From: Morinoia aosen
Taxonomy: Eukaryota; Arthropoda; Malacostraca; Amphipoda; Talitridae
DNA: 64,000 nt
Direction of reading: 5' to 3'
Assembly: GCA_030386875.1 (NCBI GenBank)
Contig: CM059564.1
Coordinates: 49,248,075-49,312,074 of the forward strand
Shown here: positions 34,801 to 44,509 of the stretch, one piece after another
Numbering within the stretch: the first letter of the stretch is position 1
Layout: each line of letters starts with the position of its first letter
Made by a program: the position numbers and the translations under genes
The notes under the pieces: generated by a model
Told to the model about the DNA's origin: nothing
The model's database searches: none
What the model saw: the letters and a program-made list of their open reading frames with translations, nothing else

Positions 34801-36481
34801 ATTTCTGAGATGTTTATAAGAATTTCTGGTCCAAAAAGTAGTTTTTCTGATGTACAACCGAATATTGAAGTTGTCGAAGAGTTTTATGGATTTTAAAAAC
34901 AATGACTGAAAAAGTAAAAATATCGCAAGGTGTAGGGATTTATGAGATGTTTTAAAGAATTTCTGGTCAGATAAGTAGTTTTTCCTGATGTACAACCCAA
35001 CATTGAAGTTGTAAAGGAGCCCGTCAGGGGAATTAGCGCTCCCAGGGGGACTATGTGAGGGCCTGAGCTAAAGGTTAGGTAGGCTTACTTTTTATTGCAA
35101 TAGAAGAGGTTTTTGTTTTGTTACGGACCATCTTTTTTCGGTTCACTGCTGTCCTGTTTTTCAGCACCTACTGCTTTCTTCTTAAACTTTTTCTTGTTTC
35201 ATGAACTTCTTTCTTAGCTTACTGTTTCTGTGCACCTTGTGCATAGATTCCGCGTTAAGGAAGGCCAAAACTTATATAATAATAATAACAATAATAATAA
35301 AATTGTCCAGGAGTTTCATTGATTTTGGAAACATTGACTGAAAACGTCAAAAAATATTGCAACTGGATAGGGATTTATGAGATGTTTATAAGAATTTTTG
35401 GTCAAATAAGTATTTTTCCTGATGTATAACCGAATATTGAAGTTGTCAAGGAGTTTTATTGATTTTGGACCCCTCAGGGGGCTACAACTATTGTATCTAT
35501 GGGAGCTAGCGCTAGAAGGGGGAAAATCTGTGAGGACCCGAGCTGTTAGGTAGGCCTTCTTTTTGTTGAAATAGAATATTTTTTGCTATGTTTAGGACCA
35601 TCTTTTTCGGTTCACTGCTGTCCTGTTTTTCAGCACCCACTACTTTCTTCAACTTTTATCTTATTTCATGAACTTCTTTCCCAACTTACTGTTTCTATGC
35701 CCCTTCTGCATAGATTCCGCATTTCCTAATATCCATACCCAATGGTGCCTTCCGCCTTCCTCTCTTCGATACGCTCCTTTTTGTAGCGGTTAGGGAGGCT
35801 TAAACTAATCTATAATCTTCAATCTTCATGGATTTTGGAAACATTTACTGAAGCGTCAAAAAATATCGCAACTGGATAGGGATTTATGAGATGTTTATAA
35901 GAATTTCTGGTCAAATAAGTAGTTTTTCCTGATGTACAACCAAATATTGAAGTTGGCGAAGAGTTTCATTGATGGGAAAGCGAGGAATCATGGGTCAGAT
36001 TTGACAGAAATAAGGAATGCTATTTTAATTAAGTGTCTTAGTGTCTCCACTGATAAATTTAGAAATCTAGAGTCCTGCATAGGCAAATGGGTGCTATTAT
36101 TTTTGACTTGACAAGCTGCGTAAACCTAAGTTTTTCATGCAAGTGCACTGTACTCTGAAGCTTTTCAACCTCAGTGGATTCATGTAGACACATTAGGCAT
36201 ATTTCTAGTGTTGAACCGTTTAATGCTACTGTACGCTTCTTCAGTTCAAGTTTTATATTTAAAAAGTGCGACATTTAACAAGTGTATTTCTTGCTACCAG
36301 GGCAGAGTTGGAAGCTGTCGAGCTTCACCAGAAGCACGAGCAGGAGAAGAACAAGATGGCGGTGATGCTGAAACGCGCCGAGCTGCGTATTGCTTCCCTG
36401 CAGGACACCGTCAACAAGGAGCAGGCCGAGAACAAGCAGCTGCACGGACTCCTGGACCATCTCACCAACTCTATGCAGTGA
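17486..36481 (+). CDS. tacc: Transforming acidic coiled-coil (TACC) protein, complete
   Basis: Eleven exons sum to 6630 coding nt (2209 aa): 17486-17550, 18549-23814, 24270-24501, 25123-25273, 26648-26732, 27080-27268, 29381-29496, 31071-31170, 31782-31876, 33061-33210, 36301-36481. All phases agree. TACC proteins bind XMAP215/ch-TOG at centrosomes and spindle microtubule ends. Family signs are the SDP-like motif NSLYVKFDPLV (about residue 1880) and the C-terminal coiled coil from about 1985 to the end (FDHIQKYQRLR, ENETKLKLQVSELQ, KRAELRIASLQDTV). The 5.3-kb exon 2 is low-complexity: acidic Asp/Ala/Pro repeats (about 340-980), then a Lys/Glu/Val-rich stretch (about 1160-1470). The start is the first ATG after acceptor TTTTCAG at 17483, beginning MAENSFDASCLASPVPSPA; this acceptor means an upstream exon exists. 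At 2209 aa it is longer than typical animal TACCs, mainly through the repeats. Confidence 0.93.
17551..18548 (+). other. TACC intron 1, nothing recognised
   Basis: AT-rich intron between the short first coding exon and the giant exon. I see no ORF, repeat or mobile-element hallmark. Confidence 0.5.
19500..20400 (+). repeat. Coding minisatellite with changing unit length (TACC exon 2)
   Basis: Upstream of the main array, related Asp/Ala-rich units occur in blocks. There are loosely repeated TVDDTPAPMGDD-like units, 9-residue GGSAAPMMD units, 9-residue DLATAPIVD units, five copies of the 8-residue DAASSIVD (24 bp), then five copies of the 9-residue DVIAAPPVD type (27 bp). All keep the reading frame. 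Confidence 0.9.
20401..21300 (+). repeat. 30-bp coding minisatellite, 30 near-identical units (TACC exon 2)
   Basis: Thirty consecutive 30-bp units encode (GDAVAPPADD)n with only scattered substitutions (for example GVAV, VVPP, AVGP, AVSP). Four more diverged units follow to about 21420, where PTNNADAY- and PSNDGDAV-type variants appear. The near identity suggests recent expansion or ongoing homogenisation. The acidic Asp content fits the 'acidic' part of the TACC name but is not a conserved TACC domain. Confidence 0.97.
25372..25784. mobile_element. TA-flanked long-TIR MITE with a poly-G run
   Basis: Two arms of ~150 bp are inverted copies sharing AACATGCTGGGAATACCTCA-like and TCTAGCCCATAA-like segments. 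The left end is GGGGAACTGAACAGTTTTTT and the right end is CAGTTTGCTCTCCG. Both are flanked by TA (25370-25371, 25785-25786). A run of ~17 G lies near 25624. No coding capacity. It sits in the TACC intron after exon 25123-25273. Confidence 0.65.
27278..27585 (+). mobile_element. SINE-like family A, copy 1 (head-truncated)
   Basis: This matches the family core: CCCGAGCT...GTTAGATAGGCCT, then GGTTCATTACTGTC, CAGCACCTACTACT, CATAGATTC, CTTCCTCTCTTTG, and the tail TAATCTAATCT. The hairpin head is missing, and the copy starts about ten bases after the TACC donor at 27269. Confidence 0.75.
27621..28278 (+). mobile_element. 5'-truncated LINE 3' end with 15-bp target-site duplication
   Basis: Translation from the left edge gives the C-terminal tail of a non-LTR reverse transcriptase ORF: a CxxC..H-type segment around ERCHVPLTVKHFLVECPRYA and ending NLMSQI-stop near 27824. 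A 3' UTR follows with the inverted repeat GGGGATTTCAGC/GCTGAAATCCCC (about 27915-27980), which could form a hairpin. The element ends in an (ACT)n tail at about 28264-28278. The 15-base direct repeat TCAATCCGTGATGTG flanks it at 27606-27620 and 28279-28293, which defines a real insertion. A plain LINE remnant. Confidence 0.88.
28755..28893. repeat. AT-rich microsatellite (TA)n/(ATAG)n
   Basis: A mixed TATAGA/TA simple repeat followed by a pure (TA)n run in the TACC intron after exon 27080-27268. Open frames across it encode only Ile/Tyr alternation and are not genes. Confidence 0.95.
28894..29115. repeat. Unclassified GC-richer repeat remnant
   Basis: A block with CTCTCGAGAG, TGATGAGGCCGCGTGAACAC and ACAGACAGAGAGACGGACGG ends in CTTATTATAGTATAGATT. 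Read on the other strand, the last part starts TCTATACTATAATAAGGG, which is reminiscent of some Helitron 5' ends. I cannot support a class from one copy. Confidence 0.3.
29828..30850 (+). mobile_element. SINE-like family A, copy 2, split by a TTAA element
   Basis: The head (TTCAGGGAGATACAACTATT, 29828-29862) and the rest of the SINE (from ACACTCCCAGGGGAAAATG at about 30524 to an AT-rich tail near 30850) are contiguous in other copies. Here they are separated by the element at 29863-30520. Confidence 0.8.
29863..30520. mobile_element. piggyBac-like non-autonomous element nested in SINE copy 2
   Basis: A 658-bp insertion is flanked by TTAA (29859-29862, 30521-30524). Its ends are CCCTCTCCCCGGCAG on the left and, on the other strand, CCCCTTGCCCCAAAA on the right. 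Palindromic GAGTATACTC motifs lie near the left end, and a 27-bp direct repeat at about 30083-30137 contains ACTAGACTTGCTTCGACAG. A minus-strand open frame (30297-30034, MSDELAELSEEF...) might be a relic of a transposase N-terminus, but I cannot confirm that. TTAA target and CCC-type ends are piggyBac hallmarks. Confidence 0.72.
35022..35302 (+). mobile_element. SINE-like family A, copy 3, with 11-bp target duplication
   Basis: The core matches other copies (GGTTCACTGCTGTCCTGTTT, CAGCACCTACTG, CATAGATTCCGCG) and the tail is (AATAAT)n. Flanks TTGTAAAGGAG (35011-35021) and TTGTCCAGGAG (35303-35313) are the target-site duplication with two mismatches. The host sequence is the 140-bp tandem array. 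Confidence 0.85.
35470..35828 (+). mobile_element. SINE-like family A, copy 4, near full length
   Basis: The head (CCCCTCAGGGGGCTACAACT), the middle and the tail (CTAATCTATAATCTTC) are all present, about 359 bp. Flanking GATTTTGGA (35461-35469 and 35831-35839) is the likely target duplication. This copy best defines the family length. Confidence 0.85.
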
Positions 36482-38026
36482 AGGTTTTTGCCGCATTACC
36501 AATCAAACCATGGCACTCAGTGTGCTTGTTGGCGAGCGTATTTATGATTGAACTTCAGCTGAGTGAGATGGCGTATTAAACAGCGTAAAATCCATTAAGT
36601 GGCGTCTATCTAATATTGAATGCGAGCTAGTATCACATCCTGAATCTAACGAGATAAGGAAAGAGATGGCCATTGATGACCGTAACTTATTCGACTCCAA
36701 TGGTTTGTTGACGCTTTTAATGATTTGAGTTGTGCTTATTTCCTCGCTAATATCGTATTAGTGAACGGTACCATTTGAAGTGAATTGCTCACATTCAGTA
36801 ATTTATTGGAGTTCGATGTCAAGTTAGTGTATACGTGAAAGAAAATATAGGCAAATGGTTGGTTTGCGTCGATCTCACTCCGTCAAAGTTTCGAAAGGCC
36901 TCCATGCTGTTTTGCCGAGCGTGTTCCGCTTTAAATGTTACTTCCCTCATAGTAAATTTACTTTTCTAGTTTAGCATACGTTTTAGCTTTCTTCGTTTTC
37001 TATGATTTATGTAGCTACTTTCTTCTTTCACCAAGCTTCACAATATATCTTGAATACTTTAATGACAATTTTACTTGCTAGTAATTAGCTGGTCACTGGA
37101 CTTTATTGTAGATGGGATTTTTAGAATTTCCAAATTCTGTACAAGATTGACAAACTTTTTATTCGATTATAAAAAAATAAGCTCACCCTTTAGTGTTCCA
37201 CGGATATACTAGCTCTGTTCTACTATATATATTGTACAGGTTTTATTAGCAGCGTTTCGAGACGGAGAGGTTTACAATACAATGCACCGCATGTTTTACG
37301 TTATAAATAGTTTTTAGAGTCCCCTAAATACATTTCATTTATTCCTATTCGTTATTGATGAGCAGTTGCTGGAATTGCAAGCGTTTAAATGCGCCATTAA
37401 AAATTTTAATCTCGATATTCGCTGTATTAACAAAGACCAAGTGTAGTATCGGCGGCGAGACATCCCACCTCGGGTGGGATAACAACTTCTGTGAAATGTC
37501 TCTCAATCTTTAATGTTAAAGGCGCAGGCCTCGAGCGAAACTGCATTTCAGGTGTGTAGCGCATAGCTCACTGACAGCATAGTTATAAAGTTTTGTAGAA
37601 AGTATCATTTGTTCAAACTAGCTAACTCTGTGGTATATTTTTTGCAAATAATATACTATCTTTTACATTTGTTATATGCGTATTCCATTTGACAGCTGCA
37701 GCGCAAAATATTCATGAATTAATTTATGCTAACACAACTGTTCTGGTGCCAGGTTAGAGTTGTGAGTTTAAAAATATCGAATAATCGAAATTTTCATTAA
37801 ACACTGCTTTCCAACTCAACCACTGATAATTACCTTATTTTTCTTCTTTTATTTGCTAACATTTCCTCTTAAATTTGTATTTTTCAAAATACATGAGCTT
37901 TAATGATATTTTTACATTAATATTTTATGTCTACCCAGAGGAAATAAATTTAGTTCACCTACTTATGCTCACATTATTTGATCCATGATGAAAAGCCATG
38001 TTGCAGCTGTGTGAACGCTCTGACTA
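36482..38026 (+). other. TACC 3' UTR / downstream region
   Basis: No ORF is recognisable. Candidate poly(A) signals are ATTAAA at 36575-36580, 94 bp past the stop, and AATAAA at 37943-37948; I cannot tell which is used. A compact hairpin, ATCCCACC-TCG-GGTGGGAT, lies at 37462-37480. Confidence 0.45.
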
Positions 38027-38642
38027 CACCTTTTTCACTTCAAATTAATCGAAGTCAAGTTCAAATTAATCCGAGTCAAGTTCAAATTAATCCGAGTCAA
38101 GTATAAATTAATCCAAGTCAAGTTCAAATTGATCTAAGTCAAGTTCAAATTAATCCAACCCTCAGTTGAGTTATAAAGTGACGTAATAATTTGTTAATTT
38201 GAGTTTTTTGTGTTAAATATGCATCTATTGGATGTGATGAGCAAAACTGGGTTAGAGGATTTATTTACACTCCTAGATATTTACATACGCGAAATTCCAC
38301 TTTATCACGTATGTGAAATCATATACATGCAACGGAATCGTACATTAGTACTCAGTGAACCGTACTTATATATTTATTTTAAAGATTTAATCTACATATC
38401 GTTCAATGGTAACTTTTTGTACTTGCATGTATATTTCACATACGTGATAAAGTGGAATTTCACGTATATAAATATCTAGGAATGTAAATAAATCCTCTAA
38501 CCCAGTTTTGCTCATCACATCCAATAGATACATATTTAACACAAAAAAACTCAAATTAATAAATTAATATATCATTTTATAACTCAACTGAGGGTTGGAT
38601 TAATTTGAACTTGACTTAGATTAAATTGAAGTAAAAAAGTTG
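38027..38642. mobile_element. Palindromic foldback MITE with TA flanks and an uneven 21-bp array
   Basis: Arms of ~250-300 bp are inverted copies around a centre near 38370. Both arms contain CCTCTAACCCAGTTTTGCTC and CCACTTTATCACGTATGTGA or their complements. The ends are CACCTTTTTCACTTC on the left and CAACTTTTTTACTTC on the other strand at the right, flanked by TA (38025-38026, 38643-38644). The left arm has five copies of a 21-bp unit (GTCAAGTTCAAATTAATCC-like); the right arm has one. The 89-codon frame inside is not a credible gene. Confidence 0.85.
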
Positions 38643-39165
38643 TAGTTTTTGGATATTGAAAATGTTGATGCTTCAGTAAATCTTTTCTTTCTCTAATTCG
38701 TGGTCTAAGTATAAAAGTCAGCCATAAACTAGACCTGGAGCCGCTAAAACACTGAACATATTATTAAAACGTATATCCTTGACGTGCATTGGCACTATCT
38801 ATACAAAGAGAGTTGAAGATCAGACGGCATTCTCACAATCTTACAAGCACTAAACGCTCCGTTTCAACTCTCCAGCCAAGGGACTTAACTTAATATATCT
38901 TTCACAACAGGGCCCAGATAATGTTATCAGCATTTTAAGTGGTTCTTCTTTGTAGATCATCACTCACATTGAAGTACTACTAATACTAATCGCATTTAGC
39001 CGATATCGTGCGTACGATCTGACATTCTAACAGGTTTTTCACAATAACATCTTTCGCAGCGCTCATTCCATTCTTCTTTACTTTATTTATTAGCATAATA
39101 TACACTAAAGAACATAACAGCGCACTCTCAAATATTCCTTCAAGCCCTTAAGCCACATCAACGGC
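38643..39165. other. Intergenic, nothing recognised
   Basis: AT-rich sequence between the foldback element and a SINE copy. I see no gene, tandem repeat or terminal repeat. Confidence 0.5.
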
Positions 39166-39405
39166 AGATTAGATAAGGTGTTAGAAGAAAGTAGTAGGTG
39201 CTGAAAAAAATGACAGCTATGGACTAAAAAAAGATTCTCCTTGACAAACTAAAAAACCTATTTCATCGAAAGGAAAACCTACCAAACTTTTATTCCTTTA
39301 ATGTTGATTGTATCAACACTTTCATTATTATTATTATTTAGCTAGAAACCTCACACATTCCCCCTGGGAGCACTAATTCTCATAGACAACATCAAAGGGA
39401 ACCTC
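39166..39405 (-). mobile_element. SINE-like family A, reversed copy 5 (diverged)
   Basis: In reverse orientation it shows AGTAGTAGGTGCTGAAAAA, then CCTCACACATTCCCCCTGGG and AGCACTAATTCTCATAGA. This is the complement of the family head and middle. The tail side is degraded. Confidence 0.65.
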
Positions 39406-39449
39406 AAGATCGAAGAGGGGATTATTCTCTAGGAATTCCAAAAAAAAAC

Positions 39450-40530
39450 TGAAAATCTGTACAAAGTGTGTTCACCAACAGGATACCTCGGGCAAAAAAA
39501 ATTTAATTTGATTGGAAGTGGAAGAAAAGACAGACAGCAAAGAAGGTACGAAACCTGGACGAGTCGAAGTGAGCACAAAAGATAAGACTCATCTACAGCT
39601 GAGGTAACCTAACAGTATTCTGCCTGAGGATGCCAATCCCCATAGCATGGAATACACAATCCTAACTAACCTATTACTTATCCAAAGCTCTCTGGAGGAG
39701 ACAACGGTATTGAACGTAGAAAATATACCTCAAGAAACGCAAAAGAACTTGACAAGAGTTCTGGATACCGATAGAAGTCAACCAACAGTTTACATGAAAC
39801 GAAGAGCATGGATATGAGCACGGTACATATAGTAGTGAATGGGGAATAGCTGCTGCTGGCTAGTAACAGTTATGTTGGACATAACAGTATTTCCGAAAAT
39901 TCCTTGCGTGTACTACACAAGAAATATATTGAAGATAAGATTGAATTTACAGTTTATGCCAATAAACCACAAAAAGTATTTTTTCAAGAGGAAGGGATAA
40001 TTTAAAAAGGAATTATAGGTACGGAATATCTATACACGAAGTGTGTCTCTACACACAGCACATGGATACAGTAAGATAGAAGGAACCATACGGAGCAACA
40101 TAAAAGTTGAAAAAGAAAGTCATAGGTGCTCAAAAAAGGACAACAGTAAACTAATGTAAGAGAAAAAGGCTCTTCTATTTCAGCAAAGGTTTGCCTAACC
40201 TTCAGCATGGGACTGCACATCCTTTACAACCTACTCAGTAGTGTAGAGGACAAGAATCTATTCACAACATGTGTATTCCCACAAATGATACCTTGCATAT
40301 AGAAGCAGCAAGTTGAAGAGAAAGGGGAAAATAAAGACATAGAACAGATAGCAAAAAAGATATGAAAACTGAAAGAAGCAAAATGGGCAGCCATGAAAGA
40401 CAGAAGGCCTATCTATAGCTGAGATGACTTCATAGCTTCCCCATGTGAGCGCCAGTCCCCCACAGCTTGGAGGAGACAAAACCTATCTAACCTAAATCTA
40501 TTACCTATCCTATGCCTCCAAGAGGCTGCT
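39450..40530 (-). repeat. Cluster of diverged SINE-related copies (subfamily B)
   Basis: Three degenerate reversed copies at about 39455-39660, 40010-40230 and 40255-40520 share GCACAAGGT..GTGTTCCCACC-like and GCCTATCTATAGCTGA-type segments. Part of the sequence overlaps family A (AGTAAGTTGAGAAGAAAG, AAAAGTTGAAAAAGAAAGTC). They occupy the region downstream of TM2D1 and are non-coding. Confidence 0.5.
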
Positions 40531-40878
40531 GCAACATAACACTAAGCAAGTTGTATAGCATGAGAAGTCACTGGTCCACAGAGACCAACAAAGATGCAGA
40601 AAGAGAGAGACGCAGATGCTGGTGGGAATTTTTTCCAATTCATCCACGTAATACAAAATAAATTATCTATCTCAGATTTCACAATGTAAAATTACTGTGA
40701 GCTAAATACCTTTCTAAAATATACAACACAACATAACCCTATAGGGCCACAGTTGAGAGACCCACCGGAGGTCTCAATTCATTCGTGGAGAAACTGAATC
40801 TTACCCTGTGGCTGAGTAGGATAACCTTAACATTACTGTGCTGTACAAAATTACAATGTCGTCGAGCAGAGCAGTTCA

Positions 40879-43535
40879 TCAGGTGGTGACGTCCCAGTCA
40901 GGCTGTGGCATGAGATACGTGTCATTGTCTCGCGAGAGGACGTTGATGGCAGCGCCGTAGTAGCTGATGACGTAATGCGAGCCGTCCGCCGGCCCGATGG
41001 TCTGCGTTGCGATCAGCACCACGTCGATCAGTTGGCCCAGGAAGAAGAAGCCCAGCGTGCTCAGCTTAGCGAGCCCAATAGCAGGGTAGCCCAGGTAGAA
41101 GCGGTCCAGGCCAAACATTCCAAGGAAAATGGAGAGAAGAAGTGCTGTCTCGAAGTTATGACCGTTAGTTGGACTGCACAAGCAAGGGGGATAGATTAGA
41201 TGTTAGCTTAAACCTCCCTAACAGCAACTAAGGCTATTCAAAGAGAGGAAGGCACCATTTAGTATGGAGATAAGGGAATGTGGAATCTATGCAAAAATTG
41301 CATGAAACAGTAAGTTGAGAAAGAAGTTCATGAATCAAGACAAAAGTATTAGGGGCTGAAAACCAGAACAGCAGTGAACCAAAAAAAAGATGGCCCTTAC
41401 CATAATTAAAAACATTGCAACATAAAGAAGGCCTGCCTTGCTCTCAGCTTGAGACCTCACATTTCCTTCTTGGAAGTGCTAATTTCCATACATACAATAG
41501 TTGTATTACCCTAGGGAAAGCATGGGGGATTGTTAATGACTTATTTTAATTACTACATGATAAATATTTGCCAAGGCATTAATTTAGTGAACTAGTTTAC
41601 ATTGAATCATTGTGAAGCTTGAAACTCCCCATAAAGCTGGTCGTAGTTTGAAATTTTTGACAAACATAATGAAAATAATGATGAGAAGTGCTTCACAAGT
41701 TTCTCGGTAACAGGAAGATATACGATAGCTTGAGAAATCTGATGCGTTGCAAGAGCTTTGTATTTTATGACAAGCACTACACAGACAGTTACTCAACATT
41801 GGACTGCGTGCAATTCGAAGGAATAATTTCTGAGATCTTGTATATATTTTTTTCTTATTAGGAAAAAGACTAGCAAGAACTGCAGATTAGAAAAACATTT
41901 TTCAATCAAGACAAGATGCAAGAACATCTGTCCATCATCAGCTAGAAATGTGTAGCGAGGGGAAAAACTTGAGTAAAACATGGAGTGATACAAGTTGAAA
42001 ATTCCACTGAAAGATGAACATAAAAAACAAGGGTCCATCACACTGCTATTGTTAGCATGTAAAAAGCTGTGTGTCATTGAGAGGTTCAGTTTTAAAAATA
42101 TACAGTCTAAAATTGGGGGTATGTGTAAATTTCAACAGGATAAAATTTTGAAGCTATCTTTCTCATATTCTAATTGAAACGAAACTAGCACTACATGGAC
42201 GATGCACATCAGCAAAGAGCAAAGAGATGGATTACACTGAACACTGATTAGAAAACAATGCATTCGTTGAATTAATCCAGGTATTTTCACCATGTGCTCG
42301 CATTAAATCTCAGTGTGTGGAATACACATGGATAAAATTTTCAAATTCTAATTTACTATGCACAAAAATCCTAAAAATTTAACATAGCCTGATACAAACA
42401 TTATGTAATTCAAATGAATAAAAAACCCAGAAAATTTGAAACCTGCATAGAAAAAAGTTGCTCATATGAAATTTCAAAACTCTTTAAGATTGTTGAAAAG
42501 AATCAAATTCAAATAAAACTAGTATATTTTAACATCTAGAAATGTACAAAAGCTGTCAAAATCAGCACGACTGTGAAATAAAAGTTTGCAGCATGTAAAG
42601 TAAAGTGAAGCTGTTCACTTCTTACAATGGATAAATATTATATACATATTTTTCATAAAGTGTACCAGGAAAATAATTTATAAACACCATAATAAGCCAT
42701 CATTGCTACCAATATCTAACTTGTTAGCTTGCTGAAGTGTCATTAAAATTGTGGCAAATTCAGCACTTGAGAGAAGAAAAATGACAGGTGCTCATTCTAG
42801 GCAGATGTAAACTTAATAACAAGCAGAAATTTCTCATTTCAAATAACATACTGTAAAAATGTCTTGCACATCAAATCAAGTTAAATATAATACCTGCTAG
42901 GATATCAAATATATAATAAAGCAGCAGTAATTGAGCAAAAATACAATGTATATGTATATACATGGAGAAAACTTAGAAGTGTGTGATTTAAGCTATCAGT
43001 AAATAAAATTGTAGAAAGGGAAAGACAATGTTGATCAAAGTGTCCATCACACAATTACACAGGCTTCAAACCTATCTTAATTTTTATAGTAAACATTCAA
43101 CAACTCCAGAAAAATAGTTAGCAACAGTTCTAGACAAAATAAAAGAGGTTGAATCCCCAAACTAACAACAAAGTACTAAATACGATACATCAGAAAAGCC
43201 ATCACTGACCTACAAGGAGTGGTGCTAGTGAAAGTAGAGTTGCCAGTTTCATTACAGATGATGCCTGGTGCACTCTGACATGTGATGTTGGCATAATGCA
43301 GTTCTGGATGGCAGTTCTTAGGTTGCTGAGTCACTGGGTCAATGTTGAGGTCCAGACACAGGAATTGACCAGGCTTGAGAGTGGAGCAGTCAGTCTTGTA
43401 CTCCATTGTTAGCTTACTGGCAGCTCCTGATGGTACTTCATCTCTCTTGCTGGTGGCAGTATCACAAAACACACTTAACACTAAGCTAAATTCAATTACA
43501 AGTATAGAGCAAACTTTTCCCAATTTAAGAAACAT
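40879..43535 (-). CDS. amrt: TM2 domain-containing protein 1 (amaretto-type), complete
   Basis: Two exons, 43535-43210 and 41173-40879 including the TGA stop, join in phase to give 206 aa, close to the size of animal TM2D1. Residues 1-27 look like a signal peptide (MFLKLGKVCSILVIEFSLVL). The exposed region has several Cys and likely N-glycosylation sites (NIT, NET, NST), including CSTLKPGQFLCLDLNIDP, which resembles the TM2D1 pattern. Exon 2 encodes the TM2 domain: two membrane helices around the family DRF motif (GLDRFYLGYPAIGL), then IGPADGSHYVISYYG. That C-terminal tail favours TM2D1 over TM2D2 or TM2D3. In flies the family is linked to Notch signalling; human TM2D1 was described as a beta-amyloid-binding protein. 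A MITE lies 82 bp upstream of the start and a SINE tail lies just before the exon 2 acceptor. I chose the inner Met because it begins the signal peptide. Confidence 0.93.
41190..41515 (-). mobile_element. SINE-like family A, reversed copy in the TM2D1 intron
   Basis: On the minus strand it reads head to tail toward exon 2: CTAGGGTAATACAACTATTG, the middle, then TTAGGGAGGTTTAAGCTAAC and ATCTAATCTAT. The tail ends about 16 bases before the acceptor at 41174. It is in the same sense as TM2D1. Confidence 0.85.
41516..43209 (-). other. Rest of the TM2D1 intron, nothing recognised
   Basis: AT-rich intron with no ORF, tandem repeat or element boundary that I can support. Confidence 0.5.
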
Positions 43536-43616
43536 TTGACCCAGCAAATGTGGTTGCTGAATATGCTGCACATAAAATAATGTAATTATAGCACACTTCA
43601 AATAGAATATACCAGT

Positions 43617-44049
43617 CAAGGAAGTTGGATACATGGAACCGGCATCGCTATCTTTTGCCAGTCAAGCGAGTGAAGCCACTTCTGCCGTCCCAAGCTTCGC
43701 CCACTTGGCATTTGGCCCTAGTGTGGAGGTGGTGTGGCAGTGGAGGTGTACCACCACCTCCAAGATCAAGAACTGAACACCGTTTGCAATTCATGAAATT
43801 TCTGTACGTACACATGAAAACTTATGTCTGAATCTTTTTTGAAAGTAACTGCACATGTGAATAATGCATGAGCTTGGCATATTAGGAAAGTAGTCTTTGA
43901 ACGCAGCATGGATAAGCTGCACCCTTCCACGCCGAGTGCCACTTGCGAACTGAGCCCCATCTCCGTGTCTGGGGCCATCTGCCTACAGCTACCAAAAATT
44001 GGCTTCACTTTATAGCAATGATGCCAGTTCCATGTGTCCAACTTCCTTG
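43617..44049. mobile_element. hAT-like MITE with 8-bp target duplication upstream of TM2D1
   Basis: The ends are inverted repeats, CAAGGAAGTTGGATACATGG on the left and CAAGGAAGTTGGACACATGG on the other strand at the right; similarity extends ~45 bp inward. ATACCAGT flanks both sides exactly (43609-43616, 44050-44057). An 8-bp duplication and CA-type ends fit the hAT superfamily. It is 433 bp and non-coding. Confidence 0.88.
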
Positions 44050-44254
44050 ATACCAGTGCATAACATTGGCAATCAGAATTGATGACAGAATAATGGGGTC
44101 TAAAAATAGTTTCTAATGTTATATTTCAACATTCTGAATGCAAGCAATGCTCCACATATGAAAAACCAGACTGTCATAGTGCAAAATGGTACAAATTATT
44201 TAGCAACGTCAACTGAATTTTTGGTACAAATAGCAAAAAATTAAGATTAAATTC

Positions 44255-44500
44255 AAAGTTACTTTCAGCCTCCCCAACCACAACATATTGGTTACAAAGA
44301 GAGCAAGGATGAAGGCAATATTTTTAATATAAAGTTAGGGAATGTAAAATCTATGCACAAGGTGTCTTCCTCTATGCATAGAAACAGAAAGATGAGAAGG
44401 AAAGTTCTGAAACAAAATGAAAGTTGAAGAAGAACTTCAGAAGTGCTGAAAAGTATGATAGCAGTGTACAGACAAAGAATTAAATAAAACAAAAACTATT
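44255..44500 (-). mobile_element. SINE-like family A, reversed copy 7 (partial)
   Basis: TTTCAGCCTCCCCAACCACA (tail side) runs through AATCTATGCACAAGG and AAAGTTGAAGAAGAAC to AGCAGTGTACAGACAAAG. The head is missing; the next copy begins immediately. Confidence 0.75.
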
Positions 44501-44509
44501 CTATTTGAT

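Larger units (their letters stand above)
34670..35970 (+). repeat. 140-bp tandem array broken by two SINE insertions
   Basis: A unit containing GATGTACAACCGAATATTGA, GATTTTGGAAACATTGACTG and GAGATGTTTATAAGAATTTC repeats. Its marker occurs at 34708, 34848, 34988, about 35420 and about 35930. The first two spacings are exactly 140 bp. The next two are 140 plus 292 and 140 plus 370, matching the SINE copies inserted there. It lies in the last TACC intron. Confidence 0.88.

Noticed and set aside
38210-38479. 89-codon protein gene
   Set aside because: It spans the centre of a palindromic MITE and is an artefact of the inverted arms.
43536-43634. TM2D1 start at the upstream in-frame Met (43634)
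   Set aside because: It would add 33 residues before the signal peptide and begin inside the MITE. The inner Met gives a normal signal peptide and family length.
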